In this document: in pieces, positions 16,332 through 23,800 of the stretch
Layout of the letters: every line of letters begins with the position of its first letter
Position numbering within the stretch: position 1 is the first letter of the stretch
Origin: Pontixanthobacter luteolus
GTDB taxonomy: Bacteria > Pseudomonadota > Alphaproteobacteria > Sphingomonadales > Sphingomonadaceae
Direction of reading: 5' to 3'
NCBI RefSeq assembly: GCF_009828095.1
Contig: NZ_WTYP01000001.1
Location: forward strand, 1,302,001-1,366,000
DNA length: 64,000 nucleotides
Translations under genes and position numbers: made by a program
Notes under the pieces: model-generated
The model's database searches: none
What the model was told of the DNA's origin: nothing
The model's input: the letters and a program-made list of their open reading frames with translations, nothing else

Positions 16332-16844
16332 ATGTCTAGTCGAACAGCAGCGATCACACTTTTGTCTCTGGCGTTCTGCGCCGCTGGATGCGCGTCTTCA
16401 GGCAAGACCTACCCCTCGCTCGCTATCCGCGATGCCGAGCGGGTGTCGGGGACTCTGCCTGTAGGCGGTGTGGATGCAGTCCAAACGGCCCCGTCCCCAT
16501 TACCTAGCGATCTTATAGGCCGCATTGCCGCGCTTGAAAGCTCCGCCCGCGAATCCCATCAGCGCTTCCTCGCCGCAGCCCCCGACGCGCGCGGTGCGGT
16601 TAGGTCTGGCAGGAATGCAGCAGTCGCAAGCAATTCATGGGCGAGCGCGCAAGTTGCTCTGGCAGACCTCGATTCGATCAGGAGCCTCACCGCAATTGCC
16701 TTGGGCGACCTCGACCTCATCTTTACCGACGCGACTCTCGATTTTGTCGAACGGGGCCAGATTGCACAGGCACGGGACAAGGTATTGGCCATGGTCCGCG
16801 AAGAGGATGCAGTTCTCGCGGAACTTCGCGGCGGCGCGCAATGA
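16332..16844 (+). CDS. Small lipoprotein of unknown function coupled to fnr
   Basis: A 170-residue protein with a lipoprotein signal peptide (MSSRTAAITLLSLAFCAAGC, lipobox AAGC, Cys20). The mature part is Ala/Asp/Arg-rich and mainly helical, including 'VALADLDSIRSLTAIALGDLDLIF' and an amphipathic C-terminal helix. No family recognised. The start at 16332 is chosen because it places the signal peptide at the N-terminus. Its stop overlaps the fnr ATG (ATGA at 16841-16844), so the two proteins are co-translated. Confidence 0.75.
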   Translation: MSSRTAAITLLSLAFCAAGCASSGKTYPSLAIRDAERVSGTLPVGGVDAVQTAPSPLPSDLIGRIAALESSARESHQRFLAAAPDARGAVRSGRNAAVASNSWASAQVALADLDSIRSLTAIALGDLDLIFTDATLDFVERGQIAQARDKVLAMVREEDAVLAELRGGAQ

Positions 16845-17536
16845 GCCTTGCCTGCGCGACCTGCCCAGTACGCGACCGTGCTGCCTGCTCAGTATTGTCC
16901 GAGGCTGACCGCGACACGCTTTCCAAATCAGGCCGGCATGTCGATCTGAAGCGCGGCGATACGCTGTTTCATGCAGGTGACGAAGGCAATGCATGCGCTA
17001 CCCTTCTGACCGGCGCGCTGAAAGTTACCCGGATCGACAGTGAAGGAAACGAGCGGATACTTGCGCTGATCCACCCTGCCGGTTTCATCGGCGAGTTGTT
17101 CCGCCCGTTTTCCGATTATGACGTTGTTGCGCTGGGCGAAAGCAGGCTGTGCCTGTTTGGCCGCGGAGATATGGAAAACGCGCTTGATCAGCACCCCGCC
17201 CTGGCCCGGGCGCTGCTCCGCCGTGCGCAGGAGGATTTGCACGCATCACGGGAATTGCTGGCGATGGCAGGCAAGAACAGCGCTGAAGAGAAAATCGCCA
17301 CGCTTATTATGGCTCTGGCTCAGGCAGCGAGCGATTCGCCCTGTCATCCGGCCCAGCGATTCGAATTGCCGCTGACCCGCGGCGAGATTGCTAACCTTCT
17401 CGGGGTCACTATCGAAACGGTCAGCCGGCAATTATCCAAATTGGAAAAAACCGGCGTGATCGTCAAAAACGGCTCGCGCGGGATCGAGATTGTCGACCCC
17501 GCGCGGCTGCGCTTCATGAGTGATCTTTCCTCTTAA
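16841..17536 (+). CDS. FNR-type oxygen-sensing transcriptional regulator (Crp/Fnr family)
   Basis: A 231-residue regulator. The N-terminus 'MSLACATCPVRDRAAC' gives Cys5, Cys8 and Cys16, and Cys104 lies in the beta-roll segment 'ALGESRLCLF', matching the four ligands of the [4Fe-4S] oxygen sensor of FNR proteins. The C-terminal helix-turn-helix 'LTRGEIANLLGVTIETVSRQLSKLEKTG' carries E-x-x-S-R, the residues that read TTGAT-N4-ATCAA sites. Two perfect sites occur in this window (18025 and 54272). Its stop abuts the stop of the convergent membrane-protein gene, itself preceded by one of these sites. Confidence 0.92.
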   Translation: MSLACATCPVRDRAACSVLSEADRDTLSKSGRHVDLKRGDTLFHAGDEGNACATLLTGALKVTRIDSEGNERILALIHPAGFIGELFRPFSDYDVVALGESRLCLFGRGDMENALDQHPALARALLRRAQEDLHASRELLAMAGKNSAEEKIATLIMALAQAASDSPCHPAQRFELPLTRGEIANLLGVTIETVSRQLSKLEKTGVIVKNGSRGIEIVDPARLRFMSDLSS

Positions 17537-17971
17537 TCACACCAGCGCAGCTATGGTCACGACTGTCAGACCCCACATGACAATCAGGACCGGAAGAATC
17601 AGCATCTGGATCGCCACATCCTTCATCGACAGTCTGCCAGTGTGGGTCATCACACCGCGGCTGCGCAGCTGGCCTAAGCGCATGATCTTCGCACGGGCTG
17701 CGGGGTCGGTCCGCACAAAGATGGTCGCGATGCCAAAAAACGCCGTCAGCAAGACAACCATGATCCCGATTGGCAGGATCAGGCCGGGTGTGGAAAACCC
17801 GACCGACATGATGCCGAGAAATGCGAAATAGGATCCAGCGGTCGCGACATATAGGCCGGTTGGAAGATTGAAACTACGGTCCGCCTCGGGAACAGCCGGG
17901 GCAGAGATGGCGATCTCTTCACGGACAATGGCCTTGTCGGCAACGAGTTCGCGAGTGCTGTATTTGGACAT
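17537..17971 (-). CDS. Membrane protein of unknown function under an FNR box
   Basis: A 144-residue protein with three predicted membrane segments: about residues 40-60 (GLYVATAGSYFAFLGIMSVGF), 63-85 (LILPIGIMVVLLTAFFGIATIF) and 120-142 (MLILPVLIVMWGLTVVTIAAL). No known family recognised. A good ribosome site (GGAG) precedes the ATG at 17971. A perfect FNR site is centred about 60 bases upstream of the start, so expression is probably induced when oxygen falls. It lies next to the fnr gene, tail to tail. Confidence 0.75.
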   Translation of the reverse strand: MSKYSTRELVADKAIVREEIAISAPAVPEADRSFNLPTGLYVATAGSYFAFLGIMSVGFSTPGLILPIGIMVVLLTAFFGIATIFVRTDPAARAKIMRLGQLRSRGVMTHTGRLSMKDVAIQMLILPVLIVMWGLTVVTIAALV

Positions 17972-18024
17972 GATAGGCTCCTTTGCGTCGGAGACCTTTG
18001 TGAACCGTGCGCCGGGATCACGCT

Positions 18025-18038
18025 TTGATCTGAATCAA
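18025..18038. promoter_or_regulatory. Perfect FNR box upstream of the 144-residue membrane protein
   Basis: TTGAT-CTGA-ATCAA matches the FNR/Anr consensus exactly. Its centre is 60 bases upstream of the ATG at 17971. The -10 expected for class II activation would be near 17999, where only a weak match (CACAAA) is visible. Confidence 0.8.
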
Positions 18039-18069
18039 AGGATCGAATCAGCTTGGCGAATTGTGCGCA

Positions 18070-18519
18070 TTATTTCCAGCGGGCGAGGCTTGCATGATCG
18101 CTGGGTACCGGCTCGATCCAGTGCCAGCCGTCGGAGCGTTTTTCGCGTTTCCAGAACCATGCTGCGCTTTTCAGATGGTCCATGCAAAAATCGGCCGCAT
18201 CAATCGCATCGCGGCGATGCATAGCTGCGGCAGATACGCACACGATATCGTCCCCTGGCACCATCTGCCCGATCCGGTGAACCATCAGCAGGCCCAGCAA
18301 ATCGAATCGCGTGAAGGCAGCATCCGCCAGATCATGCATCCCCGGCAGGGTGAGCGGTTCGTAATGCGTCAGCTCAAGTGCCTCGACACCGCCGCTGCCC
18401 CGAACCTTGCCGGTAAAAGTGCAAACACCGCCAGTGTCGGGGACTTCGCTGAATGCGCGCTCCACAAGTTCGGCCGAATCGAATGGCTCGGCCACCAGCC
18501 TGACATCGCGCAATGCCAT
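18070..18519 (-). CDS. moaE: Molybdopterin synthase catalytic subunit
   Basis: A 149-residue MoaE, which with thiocarboxylated MoaD converts cyclic pyranopterin monophosphate to molybdopterin. Recognisable parts are 'GGVCTFTGKVRGSG', 'LTLPGMHDLADAAFTRF', 'VHRIGQMVPGDDIVCVSAAAMHRRDAIDAADFCMDHLK' and 'WFWKREKRSDG', carrying the family's conserved active-site Lys residues. The ATG at 18519 lies 4 bases after the moaD stop. It is the last gene of the minus-strand folB-moaA-moaD-moaE series. moaC, moaB and mobA are not in the window. Confidence 0.93.
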   Translation of the reverse strand: MALRDVRLVAEPFDSAELVERAFSEVPDTGGVCTFTGKVRGSGGVEALELTHYEPLTLPGMHDLADAAFTRFDLLGLLMVHRIGQMVPGDDIVCVSAAAMHRRDAIDAADFCMDHLKSAAWFWKREKRSDGWHWIEPVPSDHASLARWK

Positions 18520-18523
18520 GCAG

Positions 18524-18766
18524 CTATCCGCCGCTGACCGGCGGCAAAAGCGCGACTTCATCGCCGTCCTGCGCTGCGAGAGTGCGCTTGTCCGATAGAA
18601 CTCTCCCGCCGCAGGCGATGTTCACACGGTCTTCGGCGATCTGATCGGCAACTTCTGCACTGACCAGCGCGAGCAGTCCGGCCCAGTCGAGCGGCGCAGG
18701 TGCAGCCAGCTCCTGCCTGCCGGCAATATCAGCCAATGGGCCAAGGAAGAGAATCCGAACCGCCAT
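18524..18766 (-). CDS. moaD: Molybdopterin synthase sulfur-carrier subunit
   Basis: An 80-residue ubiquitin-like protein ending in the diagnostic Gly-Gly ('VALLPPVSGG'), which is adenylated and thiocarboxylated to donate sulfur for the dithiolene. The core starts 'MAVRILFLGPLADIAGRQEL' and includes 'VNIACGGRVLSDKRTLAAQDGDEVALLPP', typical of MoaD. It begins one base after the moaA stop and ends just before moaE, so synthase stoichiometry is probably set by coupled translation. Confidence 0.93.
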   Translation of the reverse strand: MAVRILFLGPLADIAGRQELAAPAPLDWAGLLALVSAEVADQIAEDRVNIACGGRVLSDKRTLAAQDGDEVALLPPVSGG

Positions 18767-18767
18767 T

Positions 18768-19769
18768 CTACCCGCCCGTCATCGACATATGGCGGGCAAG
18801 TGGCGGCTCAGTCTCGTCATCGCCTATGCGGAAATTATGCCGCTCAGGTTTGATGTGCATCGCTGTATCGAGCGCCCGTGATAGCTCTTCTGCAGGGTTT
18901 TGCGACCGTAACGCCGCACGCAGATCCACTTGTTCGCGCCCGCCGAGGCATGGGAAAAGCTGACCGGTCGCCGTTACCCTGACGCGGTTGCAACCGGCGC
19001 AGAAATTCTCTGTCAGCGGAGTAATCACTCCGAGTCTGCCGCCGGTCGCGTTGATGTCGTAATACCGGGCAGGTCCGCCCGTCTTGTACTGAGACGGAGC
19101 CAGTGCCCAGCGATCTTCGAGCTGGCGCACCACTCCGGGTAACGGAAGATAATGATCGGTCCTGTCTTCATCGACCACACCAAGCGGCATAGTTTCGATC
19201 AGGGTGATGTCGCACCCACGAGAATGCGCCCACTCGATCAGCGCAGGGATTTCGTGCTCATTGATCCCCTTTAGCGCCACGGTATTGATTTTCACACTCA
19301 GCCCAGCGGACAGAGCGGCTTCGATCCCGGCCATTACCTCATCCAAACGGCAGCGCCGGGTGAGCCGCTCAAAAATCGCTCCATCCAGCGTATCGAGCGA
19401 AACATTCACGCGCCTCACGCCGGCATTCGCCAGATCGGCGGCAAATTCGCTCAGCCGGGTGCCATTCGTGGTGAGAGTGACCTCGCGCAGCCCCTTGCCG
19501 ATCTGCCCGCACAATGACCCGACCAGAGACATGATCCCGCGCCTGACCAAAGGTTCGCCGCCGGTCAGGCGGATCCGGTCAACCCCGCGCTCCACAAATC
19601 CCATCGCAAGGGTGTGAAGCTCCTCCAGCGAAAGCACTTCGGCCTTTGGCAGGAAGGTCATTTTTTGCGGCATACAATAGGTGCAGCGCAGGTCGCACCG
19701 GTCAGTGACCGAAAGCCTCAGATAGGTGATCCGGCGGTTGAAACTGTCCAGCAGCGGCGCTTCATTCAT
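18768..19769 (-). CDS. moaA: GTP 3',8-cyclase MoaA
   Basis: A 333-residue radical SAM enzyme, first step of molybdenum cofactor synthesis. The N-terminal SAM cluster motif is Cys25-x3-Cys29-x2-Cys32 ('DRCDLRCTYCMPQ'); the second, GTP-binding cluster is formed by Cys257, Cys260 and Cys274 ('FCAGCNRVRVTATGQLFPC'). 'RLTGGEPLVRRG' binds SAM. The C-terminus ends in Gly-Gly, which is needed for activity in characterised MoaA. The ATG overlaps the end of the upstream mini Rossmann gene by 8 bases. Confidence 0.96.
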   Translation of the reverse strand: MNEAPLLDSFNRRITYLRLSVTDRCDLRCTYCMPQKMTFLPKAEVLSLEELHTLAMGFVERGVDRIRLTGGEPLVRRGIMSLVGSLCGQIGKGLREVTLTTNGTRLSEFAADLANAGVRRVNVSLDTLDGAIFERLTRRCRLDEVMAGIEAALSAGLSVKINTVALKGINEHEIPALIEWAHSRGCDITLIETMPLGVVDEDRTDHYLPLPGVVRQLEDRWALAPSQYKTGGPARYYDINATGGRLGVITPLTENFCAGCNRVRVTATGQLFPCLGGREQVDLRAALRSQNPAEELSRALDTAMHIKPERHNFRIGDDETEPPLARHMSMTGG

Positions 19770-20079
19770 CGCGCGCCATTTCCAGATATTGACCTGTCAC
19801 GCCCGCAGCCTTGGCGAGATAATCCGCCGTGGCCGAAATGCGCAAGTCATCGGACCCGGCAATGATATTGATCCGCGCAGGGGCGTGCGCCCGGGCCAGA
19901 TCGCGGGCCAGGGCCCGGCGCCAGTCGCGGTGGTCATACGGCGCTCCCGGCAAGACAATCGTGAGATCAGCCCCGCCCGCCAAAGTCTCCCGCGCGCTGG
20001 TCAGATATTCGCGGGTGAAAGCAGCCGCGGCATCGAGTGCCGCATCAGGCAGTGTTTCTATCCGCAGCAGTTCGTGCAC
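19762..20079 (-). CDS. Short Rossmann-like protein in the folB-moaA operon
   Basis: A 105-residue protein. The sequence 'DLTIVLPGAPYDHRDWRRALARDLARAHAPARINIIAGSDDLRISATADYLAKAAGVTGQYLEMA' looks like a fragment of a short-chain dehydrogenase/Rossmann fold: a strand, long helix, strand, then the end of the SDR core. The glycine-rich nucleotide loop and the Tyr-x3-Lys motif are not present, so catalysis is doubtful. The start is a GTG at 20079, 5 bases after the folB stop, and the end overlaps moaA by 8 bases. Related short proteins occur in sphingomonads; no function is established to my knowledge. Confidence 0.65.
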   Translation of the reverse strand: MHELLRIETLPDAALDAAAAFTREYLTSARETLAGGADLTIVLPGAPYDHRDWRRALARDLARAHAPARINIIAGSDDLRISATADYLAKAAGVTGQYLEMARDE

Positions 20080-20084
20080 CGCGA

Positions 20085-20456
20085 TCAGCGCCTCTCGCGC
20101 GTCATGGTGATGCCGATTTTCTCGTTCGCTTCTGCAATCGCGAGTTTCACGATCTTGACCGTGATTGCCTCCACCCGGTCATCCTGCACGAACAGGGTTT
20201 CGCAGATATGATCAGCCACCGCCTCGATCAGTTTGAAATGCACCCCTTCGGGCAGCGCATCGGTCGCTGCAAACTTCAGGTCCATATAATTCTTGCTCGC
20301 TTCCAGCGGCGTGTCCGGATCATAGCGATCGGCGATCTTCATCTTCGCCTGAATGGTAATGCGGAGCGGCTGGGGCTTGCCAGTTTCTTCGGAGTAGATG
20401 CCAGTCAGAACATCATGCTCCAGATCGGCAACTTCCAGGATTAGCGAATCGGCCAT
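20085..20456 (-). CDS. folB: Dihydroneopterin aldolase
   Basis: A 123-residue FolB, which converts 7,8-dihydroneopterin to 6-hydroxymethyl-dihydropterin and glycolaldehyde in folate synthesis. Family features: 'LEVADLEHDVLTGIYSEETGKPQPLRITI', with the Glu after the first strands that anchors the pterin, and 'FKLIEAVADHICETLF', then the conserved C-terminal 'VKIVKLAIAEANEKIGITMTRER' (usually K-P-x-A in FolB; here K-L-A-I-A). Placed between the methyltransferase and the moa genes, it joins two pterin-related pathways in one transcript. Confidence 0.88.
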   Translation of the reverse strand: MADSLILEVADLEHDVLTGIYSEETGKPQPLRITIQAKMKIADRYDPDTPLEASKNYMDLKFAATDALPEGVHFKLIEAVADHICETLFVQDDRVEAITVKIVKLAIAEANEKIGITMTRERR

Positions 20457-20464
20457 AAGGTTCC

Positions 20465-21355
20465 TTAGCCTTTATTCGACCAGCGCGCGAAGATCGCGGT
20501 TGGCAGCATCCTGCCGCCCTCACCCTCTTCCCGGACCGCCAGATCGCCGTGTTCGATCGTGCCGGGCAGGTCGGCAAATTTTTCCGCGAGCAATCCGGCA
20601 AGGGCCAGGCTGGACATTCGCACGGCATAAACGGTCAGGAACAGGAACCTGCTGTCAGCATCGAGCAACTGGCGGCAATCGGACACCAGATCGGGCAGCC
20701 CTTCCTCCAGACGCCAGGTTTCGCTTTTCGGCCCCCGCCCGAACTTGGGCGGATCGAGGATGATCCCGTCATACCTTCGTTCGCGACGCACCTCGCGCGC
20801 GGTGAATTTCGCTGCATCATCAACCAGCCAGCGAACCGGCCTGTCAGCCATTCCGGCAAGCTCAGCATTCTCACGTGCCTGAGCGACCGATTTCTTCGAC
20901 GCATCGACGTGTGTCACCTTGCCGCACTGCGACAAGGCAAGCGAACCGACACCAGTATATCCAAACAGGTTGAGCGTTTCGGCATCGGGCTTCCCATCCA
21001 GCTGCCCGCGCATCCAGTCCCACACAGGTGCCATGTCGGGGAAGAAACCCAGATGGCGAAACGGAGTGCACTGCGCTGTGAAGGACACATCGCGCCATTT
21101 CATCGGCCACCCAGCCTCTGGAACCTGTTTGCTGTAATGCCAGCGTCCGCCGCCATCTTCGTCCGATCCCGGGATGAATTCGCCATGCGCATCCCAGTCT
21201 TCGAAGCGCGGTTGCCACATTGCCTGCGGTTCCGGGCGGATGAAGCGATATGGACCGTATCGCTCGATCTTGCGGCCGTGACCGCTATCGACCAGACCGT
21301 AATCGTCCCACGCTTCGCCGGTGAGGAGGCTTGGCTGCTCAATCAGCTGCGCCAT
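20465..21355 (-). CDS. Class I SAM-dependent methyltransferase, RlmI/RlmK-like
   Basis: A 296-residue protein with the SAM-binding block 'TLNLFGYTGVGSLALSQCGKVTHVDASKKSVAQARENAEL' (motif I and the acidic ribose-binding Asp), then 'DGIILDPPKFGRGPKSETWRLEE', the D-P-P-K-F motif characteristic of the SAM-MT PF10672/RlmI group that methylates C5 of 23S rRNA cytidines. The N-terminal PUA domain of RlmI is not evident, so the exact target is uncertain. Its ATG overlaps the thrC stop (ATGA at 21355). Confidence 0.87.
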   Translation of the reverse strand: MAQLIEQPSLLTGEAWDDYGLVDSGHGRKIERYGPYRFIRPEPQAMWQPRFEDWDAHGEFIPGSDEDGGGRWHYSKQVPEAGWPMKWRDVSFTAQCTPFRHLGFFPDMAPVWDWMRGQLDGKPDAETLNLFGYTGVGSLALSQCGKVTHVDASKKSVAQARENAELAGMADRPVRWLVDDAAKFTAREVRRERRYDGIILDPPKFGRGPKSETWRLEEGLPDLVSDCRQLLDADSRFLFLTVYAVRMSSLALAGLLAEKFADLPGTIEHGDLAVREEGEGGRMLPTAIFARWSNKG

Positions 21356-22755
21356 CAGCGGGACTCGGTCGCACGCTGCGCCACATAATCGGCAACGGCA
21401 TCATAATCGCCGGGCAGCTCGTCAAACCGCTCCTCGCGCGCGAAGAGGTCGCCAACGCGGGATGGCAAGGCAGGCCGCATTCCCGTTGCGCGTTCCACAG
21501 CATCGCTGAACTTCGCCGGATGCGCTGTTGCAAGCGTGACTACCGGGATATTCTTGGCCAGTTCGGTGCTGCGCGCAGCATAAAGGCCAATGGCGGTGTG
21601 CGGATCGATGATCTCGCCGCAATGGTCGCTGGCCCAGCGCATTGCCGATGCCATGTCATCTGCCCCTGCGCGGGTACTGGTAAACAGGCCGGAGGCTCCC
21701 TCACGCTGCGAATTGGTGAGCTGCATGGCCTTGCTTTGCTCAAACGCGCGCATCTGTTCGCCCAGCGCGGTTCCGTCGCGGCCGCCGCAATCGAACAGCA
21801 GCCGTTCAAAGTTCGAACTGACCTGAATATCCATCGACGGTGCGGCGGTTGGGGTTACGCTGCCAGCGGAATAGTCACCATCCGACAGCGCGCGGTGGAG
21901 AATGTCATTCACATTGGTCGCCACAATCAAACGTTCGATCGGCAGGCCCATCTTCGCTGCGACATAGCCCGCGAAAACATCGCCAAAATTGCCGGTCGGG
22001 ACGGAGAAAGCGACCTTGCGCTGCGGCGCACCCAATTGCAGGGCGGCGGCAAAGTAATACACCACCTGCGCCATCAACCGGGCCCAGTTGATCGAATTGA
22101 CTGCGGTGATGCGGAAACGGCCGTTCATTTCGCTGTCGCCGAACATCCGCTTCACCATGGCCTGCGCATCGTCGAAGCTGCCATCGATGGCAATGTTGTG
22201 AACATTGGGCGCGAGCACCGTGGTCATCTGGCGGCGCTGCACGTCGCTGACCCGCCCACTGGGATGCAGCATGAAAATGTCGATCCGCTCACGCCCGGCA
22301 ACCGCGTCAATCGCGGCAGAGCCGGTATCACCGCTGGTCGCGCCGACAATCGTCAGGTGATCATTGCTGCGCGACAGGAAAGTCTCGAACAGCAGCCCTA
22401 GCATCTGCAGGGCGACATCCTTGAAAGCCAGCGTCGGGCCGTGGAACAGTTCGAGCAACCATTGCTGTTCGTCGAACTGCTTGAGAGGGGTCACAGCGGC
22501 GTGGGAAAAACGGCCATAGGCCGCGGCGCATAACTCGCGCAGCTTGTCCTGCGACAGGCTGTCTCCAATGAACGGTGTCATAATGCGCGCAGCAAGCTCT
22601 GCATAAGGCAGGCCCGCCATCGCGGCGATCTCGCCTTCGGAAAAACGCGGCCATTCAGCCGGGATATACAGCCCGCCATCATTGGCCAGACCTGCAAGGG
22701 TTACCCCTTCGAAATCGAGCGCCGGCGCGCTTCCTCGTGTCGAAATATACTGCAT
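21355..22755 (-). CDS. thrC: Threonine synthase
   Basis: A 466-residue PLP enzyme converting O-phosphohomoserine to threonine. The PLP Lys is in 'GPTLAFKDVALQML'; the phosphate-binding 'GATSGDTGSAAIDAVAGR' and 'SVPTGNFGDVFAGYVAAKMGLPI' are intact. It begins 'MQYISTRGSAPALDFEGVTLAGLANDGGLYIP', typical of the long (yeast/E. coli-like) class with a 70-80-residue N-terminal domain. It follows the SURF1 gene by 83 bases, as in many sphingomonads, and is coupled to the methyltransferase downstream. Confidence 0.96.
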   Translation of the reverse strand: MQYISTRGSAPALDFEGVTLAGLANDGGLYIPAEWPRFSEGEIAAMAGLPYAELAARIMTPFIGDSLSQDKLRELCAAAYGRFSHAAVTPLKQFDEQQWLLELFHGPTLAFKDVALQMLGLLFETFLSRSNDHLTIVGATSGDTGSAAIDAVAGRERIDIFMLHPSGRVSDVQRRQMTTVLAPNVHNIAIDGSFDDAQAMVKRMFGDSEMNGRFRITAVNSINWARLMAQVVYYFAAALQLGAPQRKVAFSVPTGNFGDVFAGYVAAKMGLPIERLIVATNVNDILHRALSDGDYSAGSVTPTAAPSMDIQVSSNFERLLFDCGGRDGTALGEQMRAFEQSKAMQLTNSQREGASGLFTSTRAGADDMASAMRWASDHCGEIIDPHTAIGLYAARSTELAKNIPVVTLATAHPAKFSDAVERATGMRPALPSRVGDLFAREERFDELPGDYDAVADYVAQRATESR

Positions 22756-22838
22756 CGTTCTGCGCGGTTAGCGGCAGCGGCCAGACTGGGCAAGCGAGGC
22801 GCGCTTTACCCGGCCATAGCTTGCCTCTAAACCGTGTA

Positions 22839-23417
22839 TCAGCCAGCCTTCTTGCGCACTGCCAATATGAAGATAACAAGCGCGGTCAGCGCGAACAGGA
22901 ACCACTGCACAGCGTAGGACAAGTGATTGTTCGGCAAGTCGGCCGGATCGGGCTTTGCCAGCGGGCCAAGTCCCGCAAGCGGCGGATCGGCAACAATCTT
23001 GCCGCCGGGCGCCAGCATGCCGGTTACCTCGCCGCCCGCCCAATCGGGGCCTTGCGGTGTCCGCGACCATCCAAGGGCGATTTCTGCTTCGTCAGCGCCT
23101 TCGCCTGCACTGGCAAGTCGGCAGGTCGCGAGGTGCGCCCAGCCTTTGACCCCGACACTGTTGGTGCCGACGATGTCGCGTTTTGAAACCACCTCTCCGC
23201 ACTGGACTGTCGTTGCCCGGTAGAGGTTCTGCTCGATCCCCTCGTCCGTCAGAGGATATTCGACCGGAGCGGCATCCTGCGGAACATTGCGGTAACTGGC
23301 CAGCAGCGCTTCCTTCTCGTCCGCCCTGCCCAATTGCCAGAAACCCAGCGCAATCATGGCGGCAACTGCAGCCGCCACGATCAGGCTCGGCAAAACCGGG
23401 AGGGACCGCAAGTTCAT
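22839..23417 (-). CDS. SURF1 family cytochrome oxidase biogenesis protein
   Basis: A 192-residue inner membrane protein with one membrane segment at each end: 'LPSLIVAAAVAAMIALGFWQLGR' (residues 8-30) and 'LSYAVQWFLFALTALVIFILAVRKK' (C-terminus), and a periplasmic domain between. 'FWQLGRADEKEALL' and 'NNHLSYAVQWFLFA' are the conserved SURF1 boxes. SURF1 binds heme a and aids its insertion in subunit I. It is short compared with the usual 230-250 residues. The ATG overlaps the DUF983 stop (ATGA). Confidence 0.92.
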   Translation of the reverse strand: MNLRSLPVLPSLIVAAAVAAMIALGFWQLGRADEKEALLASYRNVPQDAAPVEYPLTDEGIEQNLYRATTVQCGEVVSKRDIVGTNSVGVKGWAHLATCRLASAGEGADEAEIALGWSRTPQGPDWAGGEVTGMLAPGGKIVADPPLAGLGPLAKPDPADLPNNHLSYAVQWFLFALTALVIFILAVRKKAG

Positions 23418-23800
23418 TCTCCGCGCCCCGCTTCGCCGGCGTTCCGGTCATATTCTGCGTAGAGAAGCGCAGCCTTGGCAGCGCGCAGACCAAGAATCAC
23501 TGCTGCAAAGGTGATCGGCGTCCAGATCATCGCGTGAACCCAGAATGGAGGCGCCTGGGAAACTTCCAGCCACAGGGCGAGGCCAACGATAATTGCGCCA
23601 ATTATCAGGGTCAGGAAACCTGCCGGACCATCGCCGACATTGAAGCGGGTAAAATCAAGCTGGCAGGAACTGCATTTCGGCGAGAACTGAGCAACGCCCT
23701 CAAACAGAGTTTTCGAACCGCATTGCGGGCACAAACCGAAAAGGGCAGCCTGTCCAATGGACGGCTGCCCCTTCGTTTTCTCCGGAACTTCCGAAGACAT
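23414..23800 (-). CDS. DUF983 membrane protein with zinc-ribbon-like cysteines
   Basis: A 128-residue protein. The N-terminal half has two CxxC pairs, 'GLCPQCGSKTLF' and 'SPKCSSCQLDF', likely to bind metal; two membrane segments follow ('GFLTLIIGAIIVGLALWLEV' and 'VHAMIWTPITFAAVILGLRAAKAALL'). DUF983 is frequently found between ctaE and SURF1 in alphaproteobacteria and is thought to relate to oxidase assembly, although its role is not established. The ATG shares a base with the ctaE stop (TAATG), and its own stop overlaps SURF1, so the three are translationally coupled. Confidence 0.88.
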   Translation of the reverse strand: MSSEVPEKTKGQPSIGQAALFGLCPQCGSKTLFEGVAQFSPKCSSCQLDFTRFNVGDGPAGFLTLIIGAIIVGLALWLEVSQAPPFWVHAMIWTPITFAAVILGLRAAKAALLYAEYDRNAGEAGRGE

